A DNA stretch of 64,000 nt from Rhizobium sp. CFBP 8762 (GTDB lineage: Bacteria; Pseudomonadota; Alphaproteobacteria; Rhizobiales; Rhizobiaceae). The position numbers and the translations under genes were made by a program. This document shows positions 40,739-49,227 of this stretch, in pieces (position 1 is the stretch's first letter; each line of letters starts with the position of its first letter). The notes beneath the pieces are model-generated. The model saw only the letters and a list, made by a program, of their open reading frames with translations, was not told the origin of the DNA and did not search any database. Location of the stretch: assembly GCF_014841565.1 (NCBI RefSeq), contig NZ_JACYUD010000008.1:100221-164220 (forward strand). The letters run 5' to 3'.

Positions 40739-41997
40739 GTAACCCGCCAAAATTTGAATTTGATCGCTACATCAATGGCGTCCTCATGGCCGAAGGCGTT
40801 ACCATTAAGCGGGAACCAGATTTCGATAAAGCCTGTGTCCAAGCAGCAAAAATCGCATCTTACGGCAAGAATGGCGAGATGCCTGTGCTTGTGTATCGAG
40901 GCCATTCATTCATTGCCAACGATGTCAGAGCGCAGGGGGCGGAAGCGATTGAGCGGCCCGAAAGAATAGCCGATGCAATTGAAGCGGCGGATTGGTCCAA
41001 CGTGTCAATCGGCAACAAAGCGATTTTAAAAACGGCAGTCGTATCACTTCGCGCCGACGCTGCCAGAGCGCAGGGGGCGGAATTACACCCACTTGAAAAA
41101 TTTGGAAGCCCTAATGTTGCGCCGCTTGGTCTTTATCGGGTTCACTGGAAATCAGGAGGAAATTCTCTCGCTGCTATAGGCATGGGCAGCAATGGCGACC
41201 GATGGATAGCGCCGACAAACTGGATACGACCGGCTGATATGTCAAGCATGGGTGGATGGGGTGATATTGAATGGTTGGAGCGTATTGAGCCTGCCAGAGC
41301 GCAGGGGGAGGAAGTCGAGCCGGGCAACGATATCGCGAAGCAACGATTTGAGTTGTGGTTTTTCCGCGATATTCTTGACGAACATCGTTTAAAGCTGTTG
41401 ACGTTGTTCGGTGTTCCTACAAACGACCAGACGGGGCAAACCCACGGTTTCCAAAAGAGGGTGTTGCGCCATATCTGGCTCTCCCTCACCACCCCGCCAG
41501 CACCACAGCCCCGGCCTTTGACCACCGTGGGGGAAGAAGCAGAGAAATACAGAGTAGAGCGCGGAGAACAATGGTGTAAAATATTCGACACTCTACGCCA
41601 TTACAGCATGAGCAACATGATAGATGAATATGGCGGAGGTTACCCACTCGTTGATCTCGTATCACGGGACGGTGAAGGAGTGAGCATCGCCGACGGTGAG
41701 TATGAGCTCGTTATCATGACCGACGAAATAGCGCTAGCAATAGCCCCACCAGCACCACAGCCTACGGATAGAGAGAAGGTGCTGGACGCCTTCGAGAAGG
41801 CTTACCCTGAATTATTTTGGCATGTTGGGAGAGGAAAAGTATCAGCGGGCGAACCCCTTTATGGGGCAATAATCGCAACCGCGTCAGGCACTGAAATTGG
41901 GCATGGCGAAAGCGATGTAAGTCTTGATGACGCTTTTAAGATAGCCATCCGTAATGCTGGTCTTGAGTGGCCCGTCATCGCAGGGGGTGAAGCATGA
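40735..41997 (+). CDS. Modular phage protein with repeated ARAQG linkers
   Basis: 420 residues made of unrelated blocks joined by repeats: VRAQGAE, AARAQGAE and PARAQGEE at residues about 65-71, 109-116 and 187-194, then APPAPQP and PPAPQP linkers near 255 and 340. The DNA of these linkers is nearly identical, suggesting module exchange. No catalytic motif is visible. An early-operon accessory protein. Confidence 0.68.
   Translation: MSNPPKFEFDRYINGVLMAEGVTIKREPDFDKACVQAAKIASYGKNGEMPVLVYRGHSFIANDVRAQGAEAIERPERIADAIEAADWSNVSIGNKAILKTAVVSLRADAARAQGAELHPLEKFGSPNVAPLGLYRVHWKSGGNSLAAIGMGSNGDRWIAPTNWIRPADMSSMGGWGDIEWLERIEPARAQGEEVEPGNDIAKQRFELWFFRDILDEHRLKLLTLFGVPTNDQTGQTHGFQKRVLRHIWLSLTTPPAPQPRPLTTVGEEAEKYRVERGEQWCKIFDTLRHYSMSNMIDEYGGGYPLVDLVSRDGEGVSIADGEYELVIMTDEIALAIAPPAPQPTDREKVLDAFEKAYPELFWHVGRGKVSAGEPLYGAIIATASGTEIGHGESDVSLDDAFKIAIRNAGLEWPVIAGGEA
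40926..41313 (+). repeat. Three copies of a 19-bp linker repeat
   Basis: CAGAGCGCAGGGGGCGGAA occurs at 40926-40944 and 41064-41082, with one mismatch at 41295-41313 (GAGGAA end). A second pair, CCAGCACCACAGCC, occurs at 41497-41510 and 41749-41762. All encode linkers within one gene, all in the same frame. Confidence 0.9.
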
Positions 41998-42227
41998 GAA
42001 TGTCGCAGTATCAGAAAGGTTGCATTGCCGGAAAAGCGTCTGCAATCGCGTGGCTAATATCCTTCTCTCCTAAAGAAGATATTGCGATGAACATGTGGGA
42101 GGAAAGCGGTTACACGCTCGAAGATTGTGAAACTGCTGGGTGTGATGAATGGACGATAAGCGCCATACATGGCGCGCTTGGCAGGCAAGCACCCAGCCAG
42201 ACAGACAGAGCGGAGGGAGGGGAATGA
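41994..42227 (+). CDS. Small hypothetical protein
   Basis: 77 residues. Its start overlaps the previous stop as ATGA, and its end overlaps the next start as ATGA. CETAGCDEWTISAIHGALGR is seen near the C-terminus. Unknown. Confidence 0.55.
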   Translation: MRMSQYQKGCIAGKASAIAWLISFSPKEDIAMNMWEESGYTLEDCETAGCDEWTISAIHGALGRQAPSQTDRAEGGE

Positions 42228-43021
42228 GCGCGTTCCAGATACCCGAGCCTGTTATGCCAACGCCAGAACAGCACAGAAAGGCCTCACTGCAATGGTTGCA
42301 GCGGGTCCAGCCAACATTGATTGATCAATGGCCAAGTGAATTAATGGCACTGTCAGTTCCTACAAATATGGTCAAGATCGACGTAGATGCCGCTTGGCAA
42401 AGCCTTTGTGACCTGCACGACCAAAGGGGGATTTCGGATTACCTTAAGGATTTGGCGGCTGAACTTGACCAGCAAATTCGATGGGATCGGAAATTCATTC
42501 GTCTCAATAGCCGATCCCCAAAAGATGCCCCATGGCCGTTCGAAGTACCTGCAACCATTTCAGGCAAAGAAGCTGTTCATATGCTTGTAGGCTCCATGCG
42601 CGTTATGGATGATCTTATGGAGTTTCGCTGGGTACCAGAGCAGCCAGCATACGTTTGCCTACGTCAATATGTGCCATCCATCCGACCTGACATGGAGTTC
42701 AGATGCTTTGTGAAGGACGGACATTTGATTGCAGTCACACACTACGACTACACCAAGCCCGCGCCGACATGGATCGTTGAAAGCAAGCAGACTATTCGAA
42801 ATGCCATTGATTGCTACTTTGCGGAGAAAATTAGGCCAGCGCTTCATCTTGATACCGTTGTTTTCGACGTCGCAATGATCGGTGTTGAGGGTCTTCTTCT
42901 CATTGAGATCAATCCTTACGGCCTGTCTGACCCCTGCCATTTCGGCACCTATGAAGCGGTCGAGAATGCCAACGATCATATCCAGACACACGCCAGCAGC
43001 AGGGAAAGGAAAGAGGGATGA
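42224..43021 (+). CDS. CDC123-like ATP-grasp protein
   Basis: 265 residues from ATG at 42224-42226. Conserved CDC123 (D123) blocks are FIRLNSRSPKDA (91-102), LRQYVP (146-151), RPDMEFRCFVKDG (154-166) and VFDVAMIGVEGLLLIEINPYG in two parts (213-223, 224-233). Eukaryotic CDC123 is an ATP-grasp chaperone of eIF2; bacterial and phage members are thought to ligate or modify. This one sits upstream of the excisionase and is a good candidate for a novel enzyme. Confidence 0.82.
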   Translation: MSAFQIPEPVMPTPEQHRKASLQWLQRVQPTLIDQWPSELMALSVPTNMVKIDVDAAWQSLCDLHDQRGISDYLKDLAAELDQQIRWDRKFIRLNSRSPKDAPWPFEVPATISGKEAVHMLVGSMRVMDDLMEFRWVPEQPAYVCLRQYVPSIRPDMEFRCFVKDGHLIAVTHYDYTKPAPTWIVESKQTIRNAIDCYFAEKIRPALHLDTVVFDVAMIGVEGLLLIEINPYGLSDPCHFGTYEAVENANDHIQTHASSRERKEG

Positions 43022-43317
43022 CAGGACAAAGAATATACACCCCGGCCACCCTTGCAAAACGATGGGAATGCTCAGAGCGGCACGTCCGCAATCTGATTGC
43101 GAAAGGCGAACTTGGCTGCTTCCGTCTGGGCGGGAAACTGGTAAGAATAAAAGAGAGCGATGTGGAGAGCTTCGAATGCAAGAATGGCGAATTACCAGAC
43201 TCAGAGGCAAGTTCGCCCTCACCTTCGACCGCGATGGTAAGCGACATCGCTATTCGCTCGGAACCGATGATGCGCGCCAAGCTCACCTCATTGCGCCAGC
43301 AGTCTATGCAGAGATAA
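43018..43317 (+). CDS. xis: Excisionase-like helix-turn-helix protein
   Basis: 99 residues. IYTPATLAKRWECSERHVRN followed by LIAKGELGCFRLGGKLVRI is the MerR-like excisionase/helix-turn-helix fold. Its C-terminal third overlaps the integrase start in another frame by 142 nt. It should direct prophage excision with the integrase. Confidence 0.75.
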   Translation: MTGQRIYTPATLAKRWECSERHVRNLIAKGELGCFRLGGKLVRIKESDVESFECKNGELPDSEASSPSPSTAMVSDIAIRSEPMMRAKLTSLRQQSMQR

Positions 43318-44210
43318 CCCGGCCCCAGGGCCGAACCGTAGATGACCTATGGAAGGCCTATTGCCTGGATAACGCAGGCAAGGCCGTTATGATCACAATG
43401 GAACACACATGGAAGGCTCTTAAAGAGCGGTTCGGTAATCGTGACGGTGAAAGCATCGTCAAAGAGGATTGCCGCGCCCACACCGCGCAACGTCGAGATA
43501 AAGGCATTTCGGACGGCACCATCCACACCGAATTAGGCCATTTGCGAACTGTGTTAAAGTGGGCTGAAACCAATAAGCTGATAGCGAAAGCGCCAGACAT
43601 CGAGCGACCAACCAAGCCAGACCCAAAGGACCGGCACCTTACTCGCGACGAAGCGCAGCGCATTCTTGCCGCAGCCAAGACACCCCATTTAAAGGTAGCC
43701 ATTCACTTGATGCTTGGCACGGCTGCCCGCGTTACAGCCCTATTGGAATTGAGATGGGATCGGGTTGATTTCGACAGGAAGCTTATCTACCTGCGCGACC
43801 CAACCGACAAGGTTAAGCGCAAGGGTCGCGCTATTGTCCCGATCAATACCACGTTGCTGTCGGCCTTGCGTGACGCAAAGGCTGGCGCGATGACTGATTA
43901 CGTAGTCGAGTGGGCAGGCCAGCCAGTCAAGAGCCTCAAACGTGGTATTGCCACCGCCGCGCGTGAAGCGCGGGTCGATGATGTTTCAGCCCATGTGTTC
44001 CGACACACTGCCGCGGTATGGATGGCAGAGGCAGGTGTACCGATGGAAGAGATAAGCCAGTATCTCGGGCATAGCACAGTGGAGATTACCCGCCGCGTTT
44101 ATGCCCGCTACTCGCCTGACCATCTGCGCAAAGCGGCATCTGCGCTGGAATTTGGCCTATACGTAGTTCCCTCCGGTTCACTTGAACCTGCAAACAAGAA
44201 CACAGGGTAA
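43176..44210 (+). CDS. int: Tyrosine integrase
   Basis: 344 residues from ATG at 43176-43178 (GGAGAG 7 nt upstream). Catalytic residues are visible: R185 (GTAARVTALL), H273/R276 (HVFRHTAAVW), H299 (YLGHSTVEIT) and Y309 (RRVYARYSP). It catalyses site-specific recombination between phage and host. The att site lies 73 nt downstream. A longer upstream start overlaps the ATP-grasp gene and was not used. Confidence 0.94.
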   Translation: MQEWRITRLRGKFALTFDRDGKRHRYSLGTDDARQAHLIAPAVYAEITRPQGRTVDDLWKAYCLDNAGKAVMITMEHTWKALKERFGNRDGESIVKEDCRAHTAQRRDKGISDGTIHTELGHLRTVLKWAETNKLIAKAPDIERPTKPDPKDRHLTRDEAQRILAAAKTPHLKVAIHLMLGTAARVTALLELRWDRVDFDRKLIYLRDPTDKVKRKGRAIVPINTTLLSALRDAKAGAMTDYVVEWAGQPVKSLKRGIATAAREARVDDVSAHVFRHTAAVWMAEAGVPMEEISQYLGHSTVEITRRVYARYSPDHLRKAASALEFGLYVVPSGSLEPANKNTG

Positions 44211-44282
44211 ACGCAGCTCCGAAAATGCCGTTTACGAAGCGCCCGCTTCCTTGTATTGCAGGCATTGCGCGTACGGGCCATT

Positions 44283-44329
44283 CGTTGACATCGTAGGGGT
44301 CACAGGTTCAATCCCTGTCACGACCACCA
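44283..44329 (+). other. Attachment site: 3' half of tRNA-Val(GAC)-like sequence
   Basis: The anticodon-loop sequence TTGACAT, variable region, T-arm (ACAGG-TTCAATC-CCTGT) and CCA end are present, with no matching 5' half: the preceding ATTCG does not pair with CGTAG. This is the displaced host 3' half at attR-type end. The intact tRNA should be left of the window with the other end of the prophage. Confidence 0.85.
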
Positions 44330-44508
44330 TTGTTTCCAACTGCTAGCGGCCGGCCGCAAAAGCCGTTTTCGTTTCCGGGATCAATCAAACCTCCATTACC
44401 AGCCTGCATCTCTTCACTCGACGAAACCTTTATGCTTCGCTAAATAAACCACAGATTGCCGATTATCCTGAAAATTGGTCAGGATGCAACCTTCGAGGAG
44501 CGGGACAT

Positions 44509-44902
44509 ATGAAGGCAACTGAAGCGAACCTACTGAAATTCATCCGCAAGTCTCCGCAGTTCCTTATCCCATATACCAGCGCAATTATTCGTGGACGGCG
44601 GAGCAGTGCAAGCAGCTTTGGGCAGACTTGATGCGGGCGGGACAGTACAGTCTACGGTGTGGACGATCATCCGCATCTGGCAAATAGCCAGGTTTGGGCG
44701 ATATTTGATGCTGTCCGAAAGGCTGTTCTTGCCCTTGACGCATGCGTGAGTGAAGAGTTTCTGAAGCGCTACGTTGTATACAAGGCTGAAACGAATTTCG
44801 TCGACGTTGTCCCACAAGCGAGACGGTTAAAACTTTATCTCAACATGCCGTATCATGATATTGATGATCCCCTGGGCCTTTGTGTGGACATGACGAATGT
44901 AG
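44509..44902 (+). pseudogene. GmrSD-like restriction gene, 5' part (DUF262 start and DUF5655)
   Basis: The N-terminus MKATEANLLKFIRKSPQFLI resembles DUF262, and the following YQRNYSWTAEQCKQLWADL block appears one base out of frame (frameshift at about 44570). After a large internal deletion (about 44640) DUF5655-type sequence follows: ETNFVDVVPQARRLKLYLNM up to VDMTN. The reading frame is then cut by the Mu-like element at 44903. The rest is at 53042-53165. Confidence 0.8.
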
Positions 44903-44928
44903 TGTAGCGCGCAATTTCGGTTGGCATT
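44903..44928 (+). repeat. Left terminal inverted repeat of the Mu-like element
   Basis: TGTAGCGCGCAATTTCGG begins the element, matching the inverted right end at 19 of 26 positions, with TCGGTTGGCA and TCGTTTGGCA subsites within 50 nt. Mu-like transposase binding sites are expected here. Confidence 0.8.
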
Positions 44929-45001
44929 TCGCGCAAGGTCGTTTGGCAACAGATTTTTAGCAATATTCAATACTGTCGCCGCAAACTTAGTTGTAATCGT
45001 T

Positions 45002-47377
45002 CTATGCCAACCGTCCACCCACATCGCCATAGCTGCGTGCCTGAGCAAGGCGAACCTCGCGGTTGAGTTCCCGTTTGGCCTTCATCGCTGCAAGCCTCGA
45101 ATTCGGGCTGGATATGTATTGCGTCACTTTGGTGTTGCTCGTCGTTCCAAGTGAGGATTGCCTGCCAATTCCAGAGCCGGGTCCCGCTGGCGCACCGGCT
45201 GGCGCAGGCGGCAAGAATGTCGGTGGCACGAATGTGGGAGAGATCGTCGGAGAGACTGTGAAACCCAAAACCGCTTTGATGCGGTCTGCAATGCTATCGG
45301 CCTCTGCTTCCGCCTTGTCGCCACCTTGTTGCAAGCCGTTGACATAAGCGGCCATGTTGTCCTGAGCGACTTTATCCGCCTCGAACGTCATAAGCGACAA
45401 AGGCTTTCCCAGCGGCATCGGTCCTGGACGAGACAACGGTGTCGGGACAAAATCCGGCCCGCTGCTCTTTCCAAGATTCCCGCTGGCTGTCCCAGTGATG
45501 GCGGCGTGGGCATTCGGCGTTCGTGGCAACCCGAGCTGAATAGCGAAATGCTTTTGCACGTCGAAGTTCTTATCTGCTGCGTCACCGAACAGGATACGCC
45601 GCATAGTGCTTGGATTACCGTCGGCTGTGTCGGACATAAGCCAGCCAAAACCATCCTGCGGCGCTCCGCCTGCCTCAGTTTCACGCTTTATCAGCCGGTC
45701 GCGGATTTCTGCATTGGTCTTGCCTTCCGATGCCAGCTTTGCAGCCAATTCGCGGGTTTCTTCCTGCCAGTCATTTGACGCGCGATTTGCCTCCATCATA
45801 TTGGCAAGACCGCCGATGACCTTGTTCAGAAACGGTAGAACAGGATCGGCGATGTTCTTGACGCCCGCCCCGATATTGGCTGACAGCCTGTCTGTCGAGG
45901 ATAACACGTTGTCGATCGCAGCCTGATAGTCCTTGGCGACTGTACCGTCAGCGTTCTCCATCTTCTCCATGGCTTCCACAATCTTTGGAAGGCTGTTCAA
46001 GACCGCAACAAAGCCTGCTTTCGCATCATCTTCGCCAACGACCTTGCCAACGTCCTCAGGTGTTGTTCCGACTTTGCGTTTCATCAGGTCAAGGATCGCC
46101 AGAATAGGGCTGTCGCCTTTTGCAACAGCGGCTTTCATGATCGCGCTTGGATCGATCCCGGCTTCCTTGAAGTTTGTCAGCCCTTCCGTTGAACTGAGAT
46201 ATTTGATCATATTTTCAAACCGCGTTGCGGTTTCGGACGCCGTACCGGTCTGCCTGCGAATAGCTTGCGCGGCAGCGGTGGTAAACCGTACCCCGCGTAG
46301 CCCACCATCCCCGATACTGCCCATTTGTGCCAGCATGGACGGATAGTTCGCGGCCATGTGTTTGGGTTCAAACTTGCCGTCCTTGCCGCCAAGCGCCATC
46401 GCATCATAGGCTTTTGGCATATCCTTGGGTGATATGCCCATATTGTCTGCAAGGGCAACAGTCGTATCGGCGGCTGCGGCTGGCGTGGCATCGGCGGCGG
46501 TGGAAAAGACAATCGCATCATCAAAGATTGCGAGCGCGTCCGTGTAGTCCATACCACCGGCAAGTAGGCCCGCAAACGCATCCATAGCGCCCTGTGTGCC
46601 AATCCCTCGCTTTGCGCCCACATCACGCATTCGTTTCAAGATCGCGGCCTGTTCCTCCGCACCGTAGCTTCCCATATTGCGCAGAAAATCAGAACGACGC
46701 TCGTCAATAGCGGACGAATGGATAGCAGCGCCGCTAATCGCCAGTGCGGCGGCCGGAACCGCACCCGCGGCATAGGCAGCGCCCGCACCCAATGCAATGG
46801 GAACGCCGAACTGGTCGAACGCACCATCCGCTGCCGCCATAAACCCGCCGCCTGTTTGACCAGGCACCGTTGTGCCTAAGACACGTTCTGCTTTCCTGTA
46901 GGCGGCGGATGGCACTTGTACTCTGCCCAATCTTTGATGCGCATCGGTGGCAGCGCCGCCAATACCCCGAATTGCGGCCTCCGCCTTTGCTGCATCTGCG
47001 TGAATGGTCCGCAAGTTACCGCTGTCCAGCGCGGACAATGATGCCTTTACCTCTCTGGTCTCGGATGAAACCGAACCGATTGCCAGTCTGGCTTGTTCGG
47101 CATCGGTTTTAAGACCGTCAAATCCCTCCTTGTTGACCATGCCAATGGCTTGGCGCAGATCGTCAGCCTCTTTTGAAACACCTTGAAGTTTACCCTTTGC
47201 GTCCCCGGCCTGAATGCCAAGCTTTCGCATGTCGGCAGCAAGGCTATCACCGCCACGCACGACACCAAGTTGATGCGCGGCCTTGGCAAGGTCTTTCAGG
47301 TCGCGTTCGGCTTCCTCGGCGGGCTTGGAAAGTTGATTAACGAGGCGCAGGCGCAGGGCAACATCAAGGTCGGTCAT
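45002..47377 (-). CDS. Tape measure protein of the Mu-like element
   Basis: 791 residues. MTDLDVALRLRLVNQLSKPA and an Ala/Gly-rich helical body are typical of tape measure proteins; the C-terminus has YGDVGGRLA. Unlike the prophage-1 tape measure, this one is longer. It is the last gene, stopping 99 nt from the element end. The intact reading frame suggests recent selection or recent decay. Confidence 0.82.
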   Translation of the reverse strand: MTDLDVALRLRLVNQLSKPAEEAERDLKDLAKAAHQLGVVRGGDSLAADMRKLGIQAGDAKGKLQGVSKEADDLRQAIGMVNKEGFDGLKTDAEQARLAIGSVSSETREVKASLSALDSGNLRTIHADAAKAEAAIRGIGGAATDAHQRLGRVQVPSAAYRKAERVLGTTVPGQTGGGFMAAADGAFDQFGVPIALGAGAAYAAGAVPAAALAISGAAIHSSAIDERRSDFLRNMGSYGAEEQAAILKRMRDVGAKRGIGTQGAMDAFAGLLAGGMDYTDALAIFDDAIVFSTAADATPAAAADTTVALADNMGISPKDMPKAYDAMALGGKDGKFEPKHMAANYPSMLAQMGSIGDGGLRGVRFTTAAAQAIRRQTGTASETATRFENMIKYLSSTEGLTNFKEAGIDPSAIMKAAVAKGDSPILAILDLMKRKVGTTPEDVGKVVGEDDAKAGFVAVLNSLPKIVEAMEKMENADGTVAKDYQAAIDNVLSSTDRLSANIGAGVKNIADPVLPFLNKVIGGLANMMEANRASNDWQEETRELAAKLASEGKTNAEIRDRLIKRETEAGGAPQDGFGWLMSDTADGNPSTMRRILFGDAADKNFDVQKHFAIQLGLPRTPNAHAAITGTASGNLGKSSGPDFVPTPLSRPGPMPLGKPLSLMTFEADKVAQDNMAAYVNGLQQGGDKAEAEADSIADRIKAVLGFTVSPTISPTFVPPTFLPPAPAGAPAGPGSGIGRQSSLGTTSNTKVTQYISSPNSRLAAMKAKRELNREVRLAQARSYGDVGGRLA

Positions 47378-47848
47378 TTATTTTGTCCCATCGATCAAGT
47401 GAACTGCATCAAGGCCCAAATTCCGGGCCACGTTCGCGGCCTCGGACTTCAAAGCCACGCTGTAAGGGTCGTTTCGGGTAATGGTAGCCAGCGTTTCTTC
47501 ACGAATGGCGGGCGTAAACAGGTGTGCCAAGGGTTTGCCGACTTTGGTGCAGAAAGTGTCGAAGCTGGCTTCATCTGTACTTGCCAGCTGCAGGCCCCAG
47601 TCACGCATGGCTGGCGGAATAACACCTTGCCGGATGGCTTCCTCCACCTTGGCCGCCTGCCGTTCGCCATGCAGTTCAAGTCGCTCTTTCGCAAGATTTG
47701 TGGCAAGCTCGGAGAACACACTGGAAAGCTGCTCTTCCTTTGTACGGTTGGCAATGGCGGTTTTCATAGCAAGGATCGCGGCGATAACGTCATCCAGTTC
47801 CGCCGCATCATCAAGCTCCAATGCGGTCAACAAGGCTTTGGGAAGCAT
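47378..47848 (-). CDS. Nested scaffold (Mu gpZ-like) in gpI gene
   Basis: An in-frame ATG at 47846-47848 is preceded by AAGGA at a 9-nt spacing (GAAGGAACACACGACATG). It would give 156 residues starting MLPKALLTALELDDAAELDD, lacking the protease domain. In Mu, the Z scaffold is made the same way from the I gene. Confidence 0.55.
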   Translation of the reverse strand: MLPKALLTALELDDAAELDDVIAAILAMKTAIANRTKEEQLSSVFSELATNLAKERLELHGERQAAKVEEAIRQGVIPPAMRDWGLQLASTDEASFDTFCTKVGKPLAHLFTPAIREETLATITRNDPYSVALKSEAANVARNLGLDAVHLIDGTK

Positions 47849-48334
47849 GTCGTGTGTTCCTTCTTCGGTAGAGGCAAGCGCTGCCATGTCGAGCGCAGGA
47901 TTGTTGACAAGTCCGGCATGAGCAATCAGCTCGACACGCCCGTCGCGGGTCGTTTTGATAACAGGGCTGATATAGCGATAGTGCCGTTTTTCGATCATTT
48001 GCGCGGCTGCTTCTGTCCATTCCACAGTTGCCCAAATGCCGGAACTGCGAACCTCAAACGCCTTGATCCAGCCTGCGGCGGGTGCTGGCTTGCCGTTCTC
48101 CTTGGCTCTTTCGGTCTGGTGGTCGAAGTCGATGACCGGCTCTGTCGTGCCGGCATATTCCAGTGAGCGGGCAACGATCTGCTCAAGGTTATCGAAAATG
48201 AATCGGCGACCGTCGCGGGCCAAGCCTTCGCCTGATGGTGTAAGCTGGACTGTCTGGACCTTGCCGCCTGCTTTTAGTTCCGGCAGCTCACTTGACAATG
48301 TGCACGTTAATGAGGGTTTCATAACTGGTCTCAT
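47378..48334 (-). CDS. Mu gpI-like head protease/scaffold
   Basis: 318 residues, start overlapping the gpT stop as ATGA. LEYAGTTEPVIDFDHQTERA and HYRYISPVIKTTRDGRVELI followed by AHAGLVNNPALDMAAL belong to the Mu I protease family. It cleaves the scaffold and head proteins. The gene is downstream of gpT here, whereas in Mu it is upstream. Confidence 0.85.
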   Translation of the reverse strand: MRPVMKPSLTCTLSSELPELKAGGKVQTVQLTPSGEGLARDGRRFIFDNLEQIVARSLEYAGTTEPVIDFDHQTERAKENGKPAPAAGWIKAFEVRSSGIWATVEWTEAAAQMIEKRHYRYISPVIKTTRDGRVELIAHAGLVNNPALDMAALASTEEGTHDMLPKALLTALELDDAAELDDVIAAILAMKTAIANRTKEEQLSSVFSELATNLAKERLELHGERQAAKVEEAIRQGVIPPAMRDWGLQLASTDEASFDTFCTKVGKPLAHLFTPAIREETLATITRNDPYSVALKSEAANVARNLGLDAVHLIDGTK

Positions 48335-49227
48335 CTCAGAAACGGCGTGATAATAAGATCGGCGGAGTCTTTCCAGATATTGGTTGTTCCGCCTGTCTGG
48401 TCTGCTTTCAACAGGCTGCGGGCATCGCTTTCCAGATTTCCCGGCACGACAAGATGTGTCGGCATGATACCCAAAAGTTGCCCCTGATCGCCTGCAAAGT
48501 TCATCATCGCCTTACGAGCGGCGGCGTAGTTGGCGGCGTTTAATTCTGCCCTGGAGCCAAACGCAAGCTGCCAAAGCCCAAAGCCGCAATTGACCCGCGC
48601 CTTGATCCCGTAAATGAACTCATCGCGCATAAACACATGGGTATCGTTCGGATTGTTCAGGCTTTTAAACTGGTACTTTTCCCGTTCTTGCCAGATGATC
48701 GGCTTCACGGCCTTGGACAAATCCAGCAAAAACCACGGTGAGCCCTTGCCTTGCTGCATATTGGATACAGACGTTGCGGTGCCATCCAGTTTGTTTTTGT
48801 CGCCCGCATGGTCGCTGTCGAAAAAATTCTGCCCATCGTAGCAATCAGTCTCAAAACCTTTTGCCAGAAGCTCAAATATCATCGTGTCAGGATGTTGCCG
48901 CGCAACCCGGCCCATCTCCGAAAACATTGGCTTGTAAACGCCGTAGCGGTCATCTGCAATATCATCGGCTTTGACGCGAACTGTGCTCTCAAACTTGCGG
49001 TTGGATATTTTAAAACCATGCGACGACAGTTCCTTGACGTGTCGGTCGCCAATCCATTCGCGCAAGGCCGGGAACTGCCCCAGCCAGCCGTAATTTTCCT
49101 CTGCCGCCGTGCTTCCGACAACCATGGCAATGGTGTCCTTATGCGTCACGGTCGCATCGAAAGCCTCGTTGTAGACGGTTTGAAAGCCCTTGGCGACAAG
49201 CTCAAGATTGGGGTCGTTAATCAGCAT
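48331..49227 (-). CDS. Mu gpT-like major head protein
   Basis: 298 residues, near the length of Mu T. QTVYNEAFDATVTHKDTIAM and YGWLGQFPALREWIGDRHVK are the Mu T signature, with TPFLR at the C-terminus. It would form the capsid shell of the element. It is intact and overlaps the preceding regulator by 11 nt. Confidence 0.88.
   Translation of the reverse strand: MLINDPNLELVAKGFQTVYNEAFDATVTHKDTIAMVVGSTAAEENYGWLGQFPALREWIGDRHVKELSSHGFKISNRKFESTVRVKADDIADDRYGVYKPMFSEMGRVARQHPDTMIFELLAKGFETDCYDGQNFFDSDHAGDKNKLDGTATSVSNMQQGKGSPWFLLDLSKAVKPIIWQEREKYQFKSLNNPNDTHVFMRDEFIYGIKARVNCGFGLWQLAFGSRAELNAANYAAARKAMMNFAGDQGQLLGIMPTHLVVPGNLESDARSLLKADQTGGTTNIWKDSADLIITPFLR

Larger units (their letters stand above)
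1..44329. mobile_element. Prophage 1, temperate contractile-tailed phage (left end outside window)
   Basis: A continuous set of phage genes runs from the window edge to an integrase and a displaced tRNA 3' half at 44283-44329. Late structural genes (1-20.1 kb) and replication genes (20.7-32.2 kb) are on the minus strand; recombination and integration genes (33.7-44.2 kb) are on the plus strand; a CI/Cro-type switch with repeated operators lies between. Sheath, tube, baseplate J, gp25-like and spike genes define a myovirus. Key genes look intact, so it may be inducible. No lysis genes are visible in the prophage; they may lie left of the window, beyond the tail fibre gene. Confidence 0.93.

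Noticed and set aside
42882-43175. N-terminal extension of the integrase
   Set aside because: It overlaps the ATP-grasp and excisionase genes and has no integrase-like sequence; the ATG at 43176 has a ribosome-binding site.
44346-44357. 12-bp palindrome GCGGCCGGCCGC near the att site
   Set aside because: Very GC-rich short palindrome with no context; could be chance.
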